A stretch of DNA of 7,673 nucleotides from assembly GCA_900313265.1 (NCBI GenBank), contig OMRN01000023.1:1-7673 (forward strand). Direction: 5' to 3'. Below are positions 1-7,017 of this stretch, one piece after another. This DNA comes from an uncultured Lachnospiraceae bacterium. GTDB taxonomy: Bacteria > Bacillota > Clostridia > Lachnospirales > Lachnospiraceae. Numbering within the stretch: the stretch's first letter is position 1; each line of letters starts with the position of its first letter. Position numbers and translations under genes: made by a program. A model generated the notes under the pieces. The model made no database searches. It saw only the letters and a program-made list of their open reading frames with translations, and was not told where the DNA came from.

Positions 1-369
1 GGACTGTGCTTCGAAATCCGGAGCCGGACGGTGAATCGGCTCATAGCTTACTCCTTCGGGAGCCGGTTTATTGTCAATCGGCTGTCCGAGTACGTTAAAA
101 ATTCTTCCGAGTGTATTCTCCCCGACGGGAACCGAAATGGGGCCACCGGTTGCAATTGCTTCCATACCGCGGACAAGACCGTCTGTCGAACCCATCGCGA
201 TACATCTTACAATATCATCCCCCAGATGCTGTGCCACTTCAATCGTAAGTGTTTTTCCGTCTTTTAAGGGAATGTTGATTGCTTCATTCACTTCGGGAAG
301 ATGTCCTTCCTCGAATTTCACATCCAGAACCGCACCGATAATCTGTGTGATTTTACCTGTGTTTGCCAT
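1..369 (-). CDS. atpD: F1Fo ATP synthase subunit beta, N-terminal part (cut by window edge)
   Basis: Beta is the catalytic subunit of F1, making ATP from ADP and phosphate at the alpha/beta interfaces. Only the first 123 residues are inside the window; the reading frame runs open off the left edge, so this is an edge truncation and not a broken gene. The visible part is the N-terminal beta-barrel (from MANTGKITQIIGAVLDVKF) and the start of the nucleotide domain, including ENTLGRIFNVLGQPID (84-99) and HRPAPDFEAQS (113-123), all typical of beta. The Walker A loop (GGAGVGKT, normally near residue 150) would lie beyond the edge. The ATG at 367-369 has AGAGGA (377-382) 7 nt upstream. The gene is last of the visible operon, 44 bp after atpG; atpC would be expected next. 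Confidence 0.98.
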   Translation of the reverse strand, partial: MANTGKITQIIGAVLDVKFEEGHLPEVNEAINIPLKDGKTLTIEVAQHLGDDIVRCIAMGSTDGLVRGMEAIATGGPISVPVGENTLGRIFNVLGQPIDNKPAPEGVSYEPIHRPAPDFEAQS

Positions 370-413
370 TTTTAGGTCCTCTCTTTTTTGTTCCTTGTTA
401 ACCTTTTAATCAT

Positions 414-1283
414 TTATGAAATCGCTTCCGCTCCGGCAATAATTTCCGTCAGTTCCTGCGTAATGGATCCCTGTCTTGCACGGTTATACTTAAGCGTCAG
501 GGAGGAAATCATTTCTTCCGCATTGTTGGTTGCGTTATCCATTGCCTGCATTCGTGCGCCGTTCTCACTGGCGGTCGCCTGAATTAAAGCTCCGTAAAGA
601 AGATTGGAAATATATTTCGGAATAATCATGCGGAGCGCTTCCACATCCTCCGGTTCAAAATTCATAATCATATTGTCTTCTTCGTCGTCTTCCTCATTGC
701 CGGTTAAATCCTCTTCCCCGAGAATCGGCAGAAGTTTGACGAGCATCGGAATATGGCTTACGGTATTTTTAAAATTCGTATAAGCCAGATAAATCTCCCC
801 GATTTCGCCGTCTTCCATACGCTTTAAAATGCGGTCGCAGACCTTTATGGTATCCGCGTATTCGAATTCTTCCATCAAATCGGAATAATCCTTTGCAATA
901 TGGTAACCCCTGCGCTCCAACAGCTCACGGCCTTTTTTCCCGATGGCATAAATTTCCAGATCCTCTTTCTTCAAATCGGACTGGGTAATCATTTTTACGA
1001 TATTGGAATTATATCCGCCCGCAAGTCCGCGGTTGGAGGTAATCACGATTACCGCCTTTTTCTCGCATTCCTGTTTCGTGGTATAAACCACATCCACATT
1101 TCCCGACTTGGAAAGAAGACTCTTTACCGTCTGGTACATACAGCGAAAATATGTTTTTGAGTTCAGCGCACGTTCCTTTGCGCGCTGCAGTTTTACCGTG
1201 GATACCAGTTTCATGGCCTTGGTAATCTGCTGTGTGGATTCCACACTGGCGCGGCGGCGCTTGATGTCTCTCATGGAAGCCAT
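414..1283 (-). CDS. atpG: F1Fo ATP synthase subunit gamma
   Basis: Gamma is the central rotating shaft of F1; it turns with the c-ring and drives the conformational changes of the catalytic sites. The 289 residues match the usual length. The N-terminal helix (DIKRRRASVESTQQITKAMK, about 6-25) and the C-terminal helix ending in ITQELTEIIAGAEAI (274-288) form the coiled-coil shaft and are highly conserved. The SNRGLAGGYN segment (83-92) belongs to the Rossmann-like domain. An acidic run (EEDDEED, about 197-203) sits where E. coli gamma also has an acidic stretch, so it is not unusual. The start chosen is the ATG at 1281-1283, with AGAGG about 11 nt upstream; an in-frame ATG three codons later (MRDIK) is a possible alternative. 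The gene lies 35 bp after atpA. Confidence 0.98.
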   Translation of the reverse strand: MASMRDIKRRRASVESTQQITKAMKLVSTVKLQRAKERALNSKTYFRCMYQTVKSLLSKSGNVDVVYTTKQECEKKAVIVITSNRGLAGGYNSNIVKMITQSDLKKEDLEIYAIGKKGRELLERRGYHIAKDYSDLMEEFEYADTIKVCDRILKRMEDGEIGEIYLAYTNFKNTVSHIPMLVKLLPILGEEDLTGNEEDDEEDNMIMNFEPEDVEALRMIIPKYISNLLYGALIQATASENGARMQAMDNATNNAEEMISSLTLKYNRARQGSITQELTEIIAGAEAIS

Positions 1284-1318
1284 ATTTACGTTTTCCTCTT
1301 AAACTAAAATCTTATCTC

Positions 1319-2824
1319 TTATTTGAACGACCCCTTGAAATCCTCGATTGCATGAATCAGTTTCTCCTGGGTAACTCCGGAGATTTCTTTCTCATTTCGG
1401 ATTGCTTCGGGAATCTCCGGATACTTGGTATCTAAGAATTCAAAAAGCTCCGTTTCGAATCTGGTAATATCCTCTACCGCAACATCGAGAAGATACTTCT
1501 TCGTTGCCGCAAAAATGATAATTACCTGATATTCAACCGCCATCGGTTTATACTGAGGCTGCTTTAAAACCTCTTTGATTCTCTCGCCCTGTGCCAGTTT
1601 TTCCTTGGTCGCATCGTCCAGTTCCGAACCGAACTGTGCGAAAGCGGCAAGTTCTCTGTACTGAGCCAGTTCCACACGGATGGGGGCTGCGATTTTCTTC
1701 ATTGCCTTAATCTGTGCCGCACCACCTACACGGGATACGCTAAGACCCGCATTTACCGCGGGACGGAAACCGGCATTGAACATTTCGGTTTCGAGATAAA
1801 TCTGACCGTCGGTAATGGAAATAACGTTGGTCGGAATATAAGCGGAAACATCGCCCGCCTGTGTTTCGATAATCGGAAGTGCGGTTAATGAACCTCCGCC
1901 GTATTCCTCGCTCATGCGAACCGCACGCTCTAACAGTCTCGAATGCAGATAGAATACATCTCCGGGATAAGCCTCACGTCCGGGCGGACGGCGAAGCAGC
2001 AGGGAAAGTGTACGGTAAGCGGTTGCATGCTTGGATAAGTCATCGTAGATTACCAGCACGTCTTCTCCCTTTTCCATCCACTCTTCACCGATGGCACATC
2101 CGGCATACGGTGCAATATACTGCAGGGGTGCAAGCTCCGAAGCGGTCGATACCACAACGGTTGTATAGGACATGGCTCCGAATTCTTCAAGGGTTTTTAC
2201 AATGGATGCAACCGTCGAAGCCTTCTGTCCGATGGCCACATAAATACATTTTACGCCCTGGCCCTTCTGATTAATAATCGTATCAATGGCAATGGCGGTT
2301 TTTCCGGTCTGACGGTCACCGATGATTAACTCACGCTGTCCGCGTCCAATGGGAACCATGGAGTCAATCGCCTTAATACCGGTCTGAAGGGGCGTATCCA
2401 CGCTCTTTCTGGTAATAACTCCGGCTGCCACACGTTCAATCTGACGATATCCGCTCGCCGCGATGGGGCCTTTTCCGTCGATGGGCTGTCCGAGCGCATT
2501 GACAACACGTCCGAGCATCTCGTCTCCGACCGGCACCTCAACCACACGACCGGTGGTTTTTACGGTATCCCCTTCGGAAATATTCTTCTGGTTGCCTAAA
2601 AGTACGGCACCCACGTTATCTTCCTCCAGGTTCATAACCATGCCGTAAACATCGCCGGGGAACTCCAAAAGTTCGCCCTGCATGGCCTTCTCCAAACCAT
2701 GAATACGGGCAATGCCGTCTGCCACCTGAATAACCGTACCCACATCGGATACTTCCATGCGGTCCTTATACCGCGCGATCTGTTCCTTGATCACCGAACT
2801 GATCTCTTCTGGTTTTAAATTCAT
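1319..2824 (-). CDS. atpA: F1Fo ATP synthase subunit alpha
   Basis: Alpha alternates with beta in the F1 hexamer, binds a non-catalytic nucleotide and supplies the arginine finger to the catalytic site. The 501 residues are full length for the family. Visible elements in order are the N-terminal barrel (about 25-95), Walker A GDRQTGKT (169-176), the Walker B strand VLVIYDD (256-262), and the alpha/beta signature [10 protein letters not shown] (355-364) followed by Arg365, which corresponds to the arginine finger. A helical C-terminal domain closes the protein. The ATG at 2822-2824 opens [16 protein letters not shown], a standard alpha N-terminus, with a purine-rich AAGGGA upstream. It lies 51 bp after atpH and 35 bp before atpG. 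All key residues are intact. Confidence 0.99.
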   Translation of the reverse strand: MNLKPEEISSVIKEQIARYKDRMEVSDVGTVIQVADGIARIHGLEKAMQGELLEFPGDVYGMVMNLEEDNVGAVLLGNQKNISEGDTVKTTGRVVEVPVGDEMLGRVVNALGQPIDGKGPIAASGYRQIERVAAGVITRKSVDTPLQTGIKAIDSMVPIGRGQRELIIGDRQTGKTAIAIDTIINQKGQGVKCIYVAIGQKASTVASIVKTLEEFGAMSYTTVVVSTASELAPLQYIAPYAGCAIGEEWMEKGEDVLVIYDDLSKHATAYRTLSLLLRRPPGREAYPGDVFYLHSRLLERAVRMSEEYGGGSLTALPIIETQAGDVSAYIPTNVISITDGQIYLETEMFNAGFRPAVNAGLSVSRVGGAAQIKAMKKIAAPIRVELAQYRELAAFAQFGSELDDATKEKLAQGERIKEVLKQPQYKPMAVEYQVIIIFAATKKYLLDVAVEDITRFETELFEFLDTKYPEIPEAIRNEKEISGVTQEKLIHAIEDFKGSFK

Positions 2825-2875
2825 GGGTTCTGTCCCTTTCTGTTTCTTTATTCCGTCTTTGAATAATCTGTCCTG

Positions 2876-3427
2876 TTACTGCGTCAGCATGATTTCATGA
2901 AGCGAGCGCTCCATCTGATGCAGTTTGGTGCGGATGGAAGAATCCACCACGCGGTCACGGATACGGATTACCATGCCGCCGATTAATTCTTCGTCCACGC
3001 TGTATATTACTTCCAGTTTCCGGTAACGGGTTTTGGAAAGAATGGTATCGTGTATTTCCTTTTTCTTTGCATCCGTAATCGGAATAGCGGTCGTAACGTA
3101 TGCCGTACCGATTCCCTCTTCTTCCTTTACTCTTTCCACGAAATAATCCAGTACCCCGTCAACATCGGAGTAACGGTTTTTCTCGGCCAGAATGCAAAGA
3201 AACGAAACCAGATCATCACTCATCCGGTTTGCAAAAATCCTGTCAATAAGGCCAACCTTCTCTTCCTTGGTAAGCCTCGGATTTACCATGGTTTTTTCAA
3301 GTTCGGGATTCGCCTTTAAGATTTCTTTTAAGGCAAGGACTTCTTCCAAAAGCTCGCTTTTGGTTCCTTTTTCCACCGCAAGCTCATACAAAGCCTCGCC
3401 ATATGTTTTGGAAACTAGCTTAGCCAT
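2876..3427 (-). CDS. atpH: F1Fo ATP synthase subunit delta (OSCP-like)
   Basis: Delta sits on top of F1 and clamps the alpha/beta hexamer to the b-subunit stalk. The 183 residues match the family. The N-terminal helical domain starts AKLVSKTYGEALYELA, and the conserved C-terminal signature runs through DEELIGGMVIRIRDRVVDSSIRTKL (about 145-169). The ATG (3425-3427) lies inside the 3' end of atpF, giving a 13-bp overlap. The Shine-Dalgarno-like GGTGAGGA sits only a few bases from the ATG and within atpF codons. Translational coupling to atpF is therefore likely, in line with the need to balance the two stalk proteins (inference). Confidence 0.97.
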   Translation of the reverse strand: MAKLVSKTYGEALYELAVEKGTKSELLEEVLALKEILKANPELEKTMVNPRLTKEEKVGLIDRIFANRMSDDLVSFLCILAEKNRYSDVDGVLDYFVERVKEEEGIGTAYVTTAIPITDAKKKEIHDTILSKTRYRKLEVIYSVDEELIGGMVIRIRDRVVDSSIRTKLHQMERSLHEIMLTQ

Positions 3428-3981
3428 GTATCCTCACCCATTTCCTTTAATGTCTCATCGAGAAGTTCATTCTGCGTAGTCTCGTCAATGGAGGCCGCAA
3501 CAAGTTTGCCGGCCATGGCGGATGCCACGGTGACAATCTCTTCCTTCACCTCGTTTGCAATCTTCTGCTTCTGAAGATCCGCTTCACGATTCGCATTATC
3601 CACAATTCTGCCGGCTTCCGCCATGGCATCCTGGACAATACGTTCTTCGTTTGCGCGTGCCTTCTTTCTGGCATCGGCGAGAATCGCTTCCACTTCGGAA
3701 TCGACATTCTTTAATTTCTCTTCATACTCTTCCTTCAGCCGGGCCGCTTCTTCCCTGTCATTTTTTGCCGAATCGATGTCATTCTTGATGCCCTGTTTTC
3801 TTTTCTCCAGAAATTCCCTTGCGGGTTTAAAGAAGAAAATCGAAGCAACGAGGAACAACACGAAAACGGCAATCAGTGTAAGAACCGAATCGTGCAGAAG
3901 CTGGAAATCCAGATCGAACAGTCTCGTCCAGTCCGAATCCGCAGTAAGCAGTATGGAGTTCATGCCTATAAACGCATTCAC
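3415..3981 (-). CDS. atpF: F1Fo ATP synthase subunit b (peripheral stalk)
   Basis: Subunit b forms the outer stalk that holds F1 stationary against the membrane a subunit. The 188 residues show a short N-terminus, one membrane helix (about 32-51, through TLIAVFVLFLVASIFFF), the conserved KPAREFLEKRKQGI segment just after it, then a long charged coiled coil (about 60-165) and a short delta-binding end. The start is a GTG at 3979-3981: a strong GAGGGAG lies 8 nt upstream, whereas the in-frame ATG six codons later (3961-3963) is too far from it. A nearer ATG at 3975-3977 is out of frame and stops at once. The gene is preceded by atpE (44-bp gap) and overlaps atpH. Confidence 0.97.
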   Translation of the reverse strand: MNAFIGMNSILLTADSDWTRLFDLDFQLLHDSVLTLIAVFVLFLVASIFFFKPAREFLEKRKQGIKNDIDSAKNDREEAARLKEEYEEKLKNVDSEVEAILADARKKARANEERIVQDAMAEAGRIVDNANREADLQKQKIANEVKEEIVTVASAMAGKLVAASIDETTQNELLDETLKEMGEDTWLS

Positions 3982-3989
3982 ACCTAAAT

Positions 3990-3996
3990 CTCCCTC
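3990..3996 (-). promoter_or_regulatory. Ribosome binding site deciding the GTG start of atpF
   Basis: On the minus strand the sequence reads GAGGGAG, then 8 nt, then GTG. This spacing fits the GTG at 3981 and excludes the downstream ATG at 3963, which would be 26 nt away. Confidence 0.8.
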
Positions 3997-4025
3997 AAAT
4001 TATTCTCTGTGATTGTCTGTTTTCA

Positions 4026-4331
<306 letters not shown>

Positions 4332-4341
4332 TTATTGTTTC

Positions 4342-5088
4342 CTATGCGGTTTCTTTGTTTCCGATGGCATTGGTGATATAGGTCATGGTCAGCATACAGA
4401 ATACATATGTCTGAATCGCACCGGAGAACAAATCAAAGTAAACATGCAGCGCAGCCGGCCATCCGATTGCGACTTTGCTTAAGAGGCCGTATACTAACGC
4501 CATCATTACCGTTCCGGAAAGGATATTCGCAAAAAGACGCAGCGACAACGACACCGGAACCGCAAAGTCACCGATTAAGTTAATCGGAAGCCAGATCGGC
4601 AGCCACGGCGGCAGCGGTGAACACTTGTCAATCCAGATATCTTTCACGGAATTAAACCGAAATTCGTTGATGTGAATTAATAAAAACGTAATAATACCGA
4701 GCGGAAGCGTTACACCGTAATCCGCGGTCGGCGGACGGAGCCCCAAAAGACCCGATATGTTGGAAAACAGGATAAAAATGAAAAGCATTCCGATATAGTT
4801 TTTAAAACCTTTTCCGTTCCGGCCCATGGTTTTATCCACCATACCGTCCAAAAATTCCACGATAATCTCTAAGAAATTCTGAAATCCGGCAGGAATCTCT
4901 TTCGCATGGCGGAAGACATTTCCCCCGATAATAAAGAATGCACAAAGAATTAAAACAACAATCAGAAGACAAACATGAGAGGTCGTAATGTAAAACGTCT
5001 GACCGAAAAGCTGATAGGAAAAGACTCCGTGGATCATAAAATCCACTTTGTCCGCAGGATCTGCGGTCAGCAGGATACCCTGTATCAT
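4342..5088 (-). CDS. atpB: F1Fo ATP synthase subunit a (membrane ion channel)
   Basis: Subunit a provides the two half-channels through which ions reach and leave the c-ring. The 248 residues contain several hydrophobic helices. The essential arginine is present as Arg184 in PVSLSLRLFANILSG (178-192), equivalent to E. coli Arg210. Gln226 in FSGAIQTYVF corresponds to E. coli Gln252. The segment LLGLRPPTADYGVTLPLG (114-131) is also typical of the family. The ATG (5086-5088) has GGAGG (5096-5100) 7 nt upstream. It is the first structural ATP synthase gene, after atpZ and atpI, and lies 58 bp before atpE. Its N-terminus contains ILLTAD, also found near the N-terminus of subunit b. Confidence 0.98.
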   Translation of the reverse strand: MIQGILLTADPADKVDFMIHGVFSYQLFGQTFYITTSHVCLLIVVLILCAFFIIGGNVFRHAKEIPAGFQNFLEIIVEFLDGMVDKTMGRNGKGFKNYIGMLFIFILFSNISGLLGLRPPTADYGVTLPLGIITFLLIHINEFRFNSVKDIWIDKCSPLPPWLPIWLPINLIGDFAVPVSLSLRLFANILSGTVMMALVYGLLSKVAIGWPAALHVYFDLFSGAIQTYVFCMLTMTYITNAIGNKETA

Positions 5089-5124
5089 TTTGTCACCTCC
5101 CGTTTCTTTTTTGTATCTGGCTTT

Positions 5125-5136
5125 GCCCTTCCGGGC
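5125..5136 (-). other. Small GNRA-loop hairpin between atpI and atpB
   Basis: In the transcript the sequence GCCC-GGAA-GGGC forms a perfect 4-bp GC stem closed by a GGAA loop, which fits the stable GNRA tetraloop class. It lies 9 nt after the atpI stop codon and about 25 nt before the atpB ribosome binding site. No U-run follows, so it is not an intrinsic terminator. It may act in mRNA processing or stability, but no role is shown. Confidence 0.45.
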
Positions 5137-5145
5137 CTTATCTTT

Positions 5146-5673
5146 TTATTCTTCCGCAGCGGACAAATCCTTTGCTTCTTCGCTGCCGTCATCCGGCTGT
5201 GCAGAAGGCGTAATCTCCGCTCCGGCTTCCCCCGGATTAAAACCGCTTTCTTCTTCCGGCGGATACTCTTTATCTTTAAAATAATCCGAAATATGCGGCG
5301 TAATCTTATGAATCAGCGGATTGGAGTAGGCCGCAAACTTCGTAGAGAGAATTCCCAAAAACGTCCCAATCGGATTAAAGAAGGGAACCACACATGCAAT
5401 CGCAATGACGGCCGCCGAAATTCCCAGGCGGACCATGGCCGATGCACGAATCCTTTTATCCCCTCGTCCGGCATCGAGATCATCCACCAGGGCGCTTACG
5501 CTTCGCAGCATGTAAAAGCTTAGTCCCATTGCGGCAACACATCCGAATAACACCCCGAAAAGGTATGCCGGTTTATCCTTGCAAAACCACACCCCGGATA
5601 ATGCGGCAATTCCGCTCCATATGGCAATTCCGATCCACAGTTCAATAAGTGTGGGGTGAAGTTTTTCTTTCAT
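5146..5673 (-). CDS. atpI: ATP synthase subunit I-like membrane protein with acidic C-terminal tail
   Basis: A 175-residue membrane protein in the atpI position, between atpZ and atpB. Four hydrophobic segments are visible (about 10-30, 36-57, 79-98 and 100-118), with a polar loop (58-78) in the middle. The segment NPIGTFLGILSTKFAAYSNPLIHK (100-123) resembles the ATP synthase subunit I-like proteins of clostridial atp operons. AtpI is known to help assemble the c-ring in some bacteria; that role here is inferred from position and topology. A tail of about 40 residues (136-175), rich in Glu, Asp, Pro and Ser, extends beyond the membrane part. The start is uncertain: the ATG at 5671-5673 gives a typical MKEKLHPTLIELW beginning but has no clear Shine-Dalgarno. 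A TTG at 5683-5685 would add four residues. Confidence 0.82.
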   Translation of the reverse strand: MKEKLHPTLIELWIGIAIWSGIAALSGVWFCKDKPAYLFGVLFGCVAAMGLSFYMLRSVSALVDDLDAGRGDKRIRASAMVRLGISAAVIAIACVVPFFNPIGTFLGILSTKFAAYSNPLIHKITPHISDYFKDKEYPPEEESGFNPGEAGAEITPSAQPDDGSEEAKDLSAAEE

Positions 5674-5725
5674 ACATACCGGCAAAAATGCTTTCGCGTC
5701 CGCAGCGCTTTTCCGCCGCAGGCAT
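5642..5725 (-). CDS. Possible 27-codon small ORF overlapping the atpI start
   Basis: The best ribosome binding site after atpZ (GGAAGG, 5735-5740, in the last atpZ codons) lies 9 nt before an ATG at 5723-5725. That ATG opens a 27-codon frame (beginning MPAAEKRCGRESIF) which ends at a TGA at 5642-5644, overlapping the first atpI codons in another frame. It could be a leader peptide coupling atpZ to atpI translation. It could also be the original atpI start, put out of frame by a 4-bp tandem duplication (CATACATA at 5671-5678). No homology is recognised, so chance remains possible. Confidence 0.3.
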   Translation of the reverse strand: MPAAEKRCGRESIFAGMYERKTSPHTY

Positions 5726-5730
5726 CTTTG

Positions 5731-6036
5731 TTATCCTTCCAAGTCCGTTTCATCCGGCCCCTCGGAATCTCCGGCGGATACATTTCCGCCCTTTTTTCCC
5801 GCTGCCAGATCCCGGTTCCTTACATCTTTCGAATCGTTCTTCAATTCTTTTTTTACCAGCTGCCAGACGCCGCTTGCTCCTCCGAGCGCACCCACAAAGA
5901 AAAGGATGACGGCGAAACAGGACGTGCCGAATTTCTTATCCAGCAGATAGCCGATAAAAAACAATAAACAAGTCGGGATAAGCATTGTAAGCCCGAACTG
6001 CGTCAAAAATGCAATTTTTCGGAATACCTTTGACAC
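5731..6036 (-). CDS. atpZ: AtpZ/AtpI-family membrane protein
   Basis: A 101-residue membrane protein and the first gene of the atp operon. Two hydrophobic helices (about 11-32 and 40-62) flank GYLLDKKFGTS (29-39), the conserved turn of the AtpZ family, and the second helix ends in WQLVKKEL. AtpZ proteins are encoded at the head of Gram-positive atp operons and have been linked to ATP synthase assembly and to Mg2+ transport in alkaliphilic Bacillus; the role here is inferred. The tail (63-101) is charged and Gly/Asp/Glu-rich, without similarity I recognise. The start is a GTG (6034-6036), with AGGAG (6046-6050) 9 nt upstream and the promoter about 30 bp upstream. No in-frame ATG gives the conserved N-terminus. 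Confidence 0.87.
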   Translation of the reverse strand: MSKVFRKIAFLTQFGLTMLIPTCLLFFIGYLLDKKFGTSCFAVILFFVGALGGASGVWQLVKKELKNDSKDVRNRDLAAGKKGGNVSAGDSEGPDETDLEG

Positions 6037-6064
6037 TTATCCTAACTCCTACTCACTATTTCCC

Positions 6065-6093
6065 ATTATACATAAATACAAATTTACTGTCTA
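6065..6093 (-). promoter_or_regulatory. Sigma-A-type promoter of the atp operon
   Basis: On the minus strand TAGACA (6088-6093, 5 of 6 consensus bases) is followed by a 17-bp spacer and a perfect TATAAT (6065-6070). Transcription would begin near 6058, giving a leader of about 22 nt that includes the atpZ ribosome binding site. No other promoter-like sequence was noticed between the atp genes, so all of them probably depend on this one. Confidence 0.72.
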
Positions 6094-6098
6094 TGTCG

Positions 6099-6126
6099 AA
6101 ATTACGATTTTTGTCAAAAAATTACG
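6099..6126 (-). repeat. Two direct 8-bp repeats upstream of the atp promoter
   Basis: AAATTACG occurs at 6099-6106 and again at 6119-6126 (CGTAATTT on the minus strand), exactly 20 bp apart start to start, or about two helical turns. Both lie just upstream of the atp -35 element. They could be regulator or UP-element-like sites. In so AT-rich a stretch a chance repeat is also quite possible. Confidence 0.35.
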
Positions 6127-6162
6127 CCGCAAATTTATCCCATACCGTTTCCGGGCGTAAAA

Positions 6163-6191
6163 TTGAAAGAAAGTTGCGGATTTGGTATAAT
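6163..6191 (+). promoter_or_regulatory. Strong sigma-A-type promoter of the flavodoxin/ferredoxin gene
   Basis: TTGAAA (6163-6168) and a perfect TATAAT (6186-6191) are separated by 17 bp, and a TG at 6183-6184 makes an extended -10. The predicted start near 6198 leaves a leader of about 39 nt with AGGCGG (6225-6230) 6 nt before the ATG. This promoter is divergent from the atp promoter; their -35 elements are 69 bp apart. Confidence 0.78.
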
Positions 6192-6236
6192 TCGAAAGAC
6201 AAGGGAAACGGAAAAATCCGTAACAGGCGGCTTAAC

Positions 6237-6977
6237 ATGATTTTATACTTTTCGGCAACGGGAAACTGCAAACACGTGGCAAAATGCATCGCGGAGGAGT
6301 TCGGCGATACGGCCCTTTCCGTCCTTGAGGCGCCGAAAGAATTCTCTTTAAAGAAGGGCGAAATGCTCGGAATCGTGACTCCGACCTATTTCTGGGAGCT
6401 CCCCACCATCGTGCGCGACTATTTAACGGAGCTTTCTCCCGATATGCCCGGCGACAATTATACGTTTTTAATCGCCACTTTCGGAACCACCCCCGGCGCC
6501 ACGGGAGAAGAGGCAAGACATATTTTATCGGCAAACGGAATTCTGCTCGATGCCGCATACAGCATCCGCATGCCGGATAACTGGACCGTCTGGTTTGATT
6601 TAAGCAATCCGGAAAAAGTGGCGGCGCAGAACGCAAAAGCGGACATCCAAATTAAAAAAGTGACGGAACAAATCCGCAAAGAAACACTCGGAAACCATCA
6701 GATGCCGCGCGTCCCGTACTTTATGCAGACCTTCACGGATGCGGCATTTACTTCCGCCAGACAGACCTCCAATCTTCATCTGGAAGGCAGCTGCATCGGC
6801 TGCGGACTCTGTGCGAAAATCTGCCCGGTTAATGCCATCGAAATAAAAGACGGCAAACCGGTCTGGGTGAAAGACCACTGTGCCCTGTGCTTCGGCTGCC
6901 TGCACCACTGCCCGAAGTTCGCCATCCAGTACGGAAACGGTGCCACTAAAAAACACGGGCAGTACGTTCATCCGTAA
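6237..6977 (+). CDS. EFR1-type protein: flavodoxin-like domain plus two [4Fe-4S] ferredoxin motifs
   Basis: A 246-residue soluble electron-transfer protein. The N-terminal part (1 to about 150) is flavodoxin-like: MILYFSATGN places the FMN phosphate loop at SATGN (6-10), and TPTYFWELP (48-56) is in the position of a flavin-ring loop. The C-terminal part has two bacterial ferredoxin motifs, Cys186-Cys189-Cys192-Cys196-Pro and Cys215-Cys218-Cys221-Cys225-Pro, each CxxCxxCxxxCP, so two [4Fe-4S] clusters are expected. This layout matches the EFR1 family of anaerobes; partners and reaction are unknown. The frame is open further upstream, but the ATG at 6237 is chosen because it follows a ribosome binding site and promoter and starts directly at the flavodoxin fold. 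The gene is monocistronic and divergent from the atp operon. Confidence 0.9.
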   Translation: MILYFSATGNCKHVAKCIAEEFGDTALSVLEAPKEFSLKKGEMLGIVTPTYFWELPTIVRDYLTELSPDMPGDNYTFLIATFGTTPGATGEEARHILSANGILLDAAYSIRMPDNWTVWFDLSNPEKVAAQNAKADIQIKKVTEQIRKETLGNHQMPRVPYFMQTFTDAAFTSARQTSNLHLEGSCIGCGLCAKICPVNAIEIKDGKPVWVKDHCALCFGCLHHCPKFAIQYGNGATKKHGQYVHP

Positions 6978-6999
6978 CTATCTCCCGTGCTCTTTTATC
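6948..6999. terminator. Bidirectional intrinsic terminator between convergent genes
   Basis: CACGGG (6954-6959) pairs with CCCGTG (6984-6989), extendable on the minus strand to 8 bp with one wobble. The 24-nt loop contains an inner TACG/CGTA stem (6963-6966 with 6973-6976). On the plus strand the stem is followed by CTCTTTTATC. On the minus strand it is followed by TTTTTT (complement of 6948-6953). It could therefore end both the EFR1-type gene and the DUF402 gene. The stem lies partly inside the last codons of the plus-strand gene. Confidence 0.55.
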
Positions 7000-7017
7000 A
7001 TTCGTTTTCACCGGGAT

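Noticed and set aside
613..704. Acidic run in gamma as an unusual insertion.
   Set aside because: E. coli gamma has an acidic stretch at the same place and the total length is normal.
1879..2274. 131-codon plus-strand frame inside atpA.
   Set aside because: It is antisense to a highly conserved gene, has no recognisable domain, and is composed of residues expected from reverse-complemented codons.
6065..6117. TTGACA at 6112-6117 (minus strand) as the -35 of the atp promoter.
   Set aside because: It is about 41 bp from the TATAAT, far too distant, and no good -10 lies 16-18 bp downstream; TAGACA at 6088-6093 has the correct spacing.
6009..6236. Upstream in-frame extension of the EFR1-type gene, adding 76 residues.
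   Set aside because: It overlaps the atpZ start and both promoters, has no ribosome binding site, and the added residues are not part of the flavodoxin fold, which starts at the ATG at 6237.
6232..6971. Two long minus-strand frames (6232-6636 and 6600-6971) opposite the EFR1-type gene.
   Set aside because: They are antisense shadows rich in Arg and Pro, with no domain, promoter or ribosome binding site; the plus-strand gene has intact cofactor motifs.
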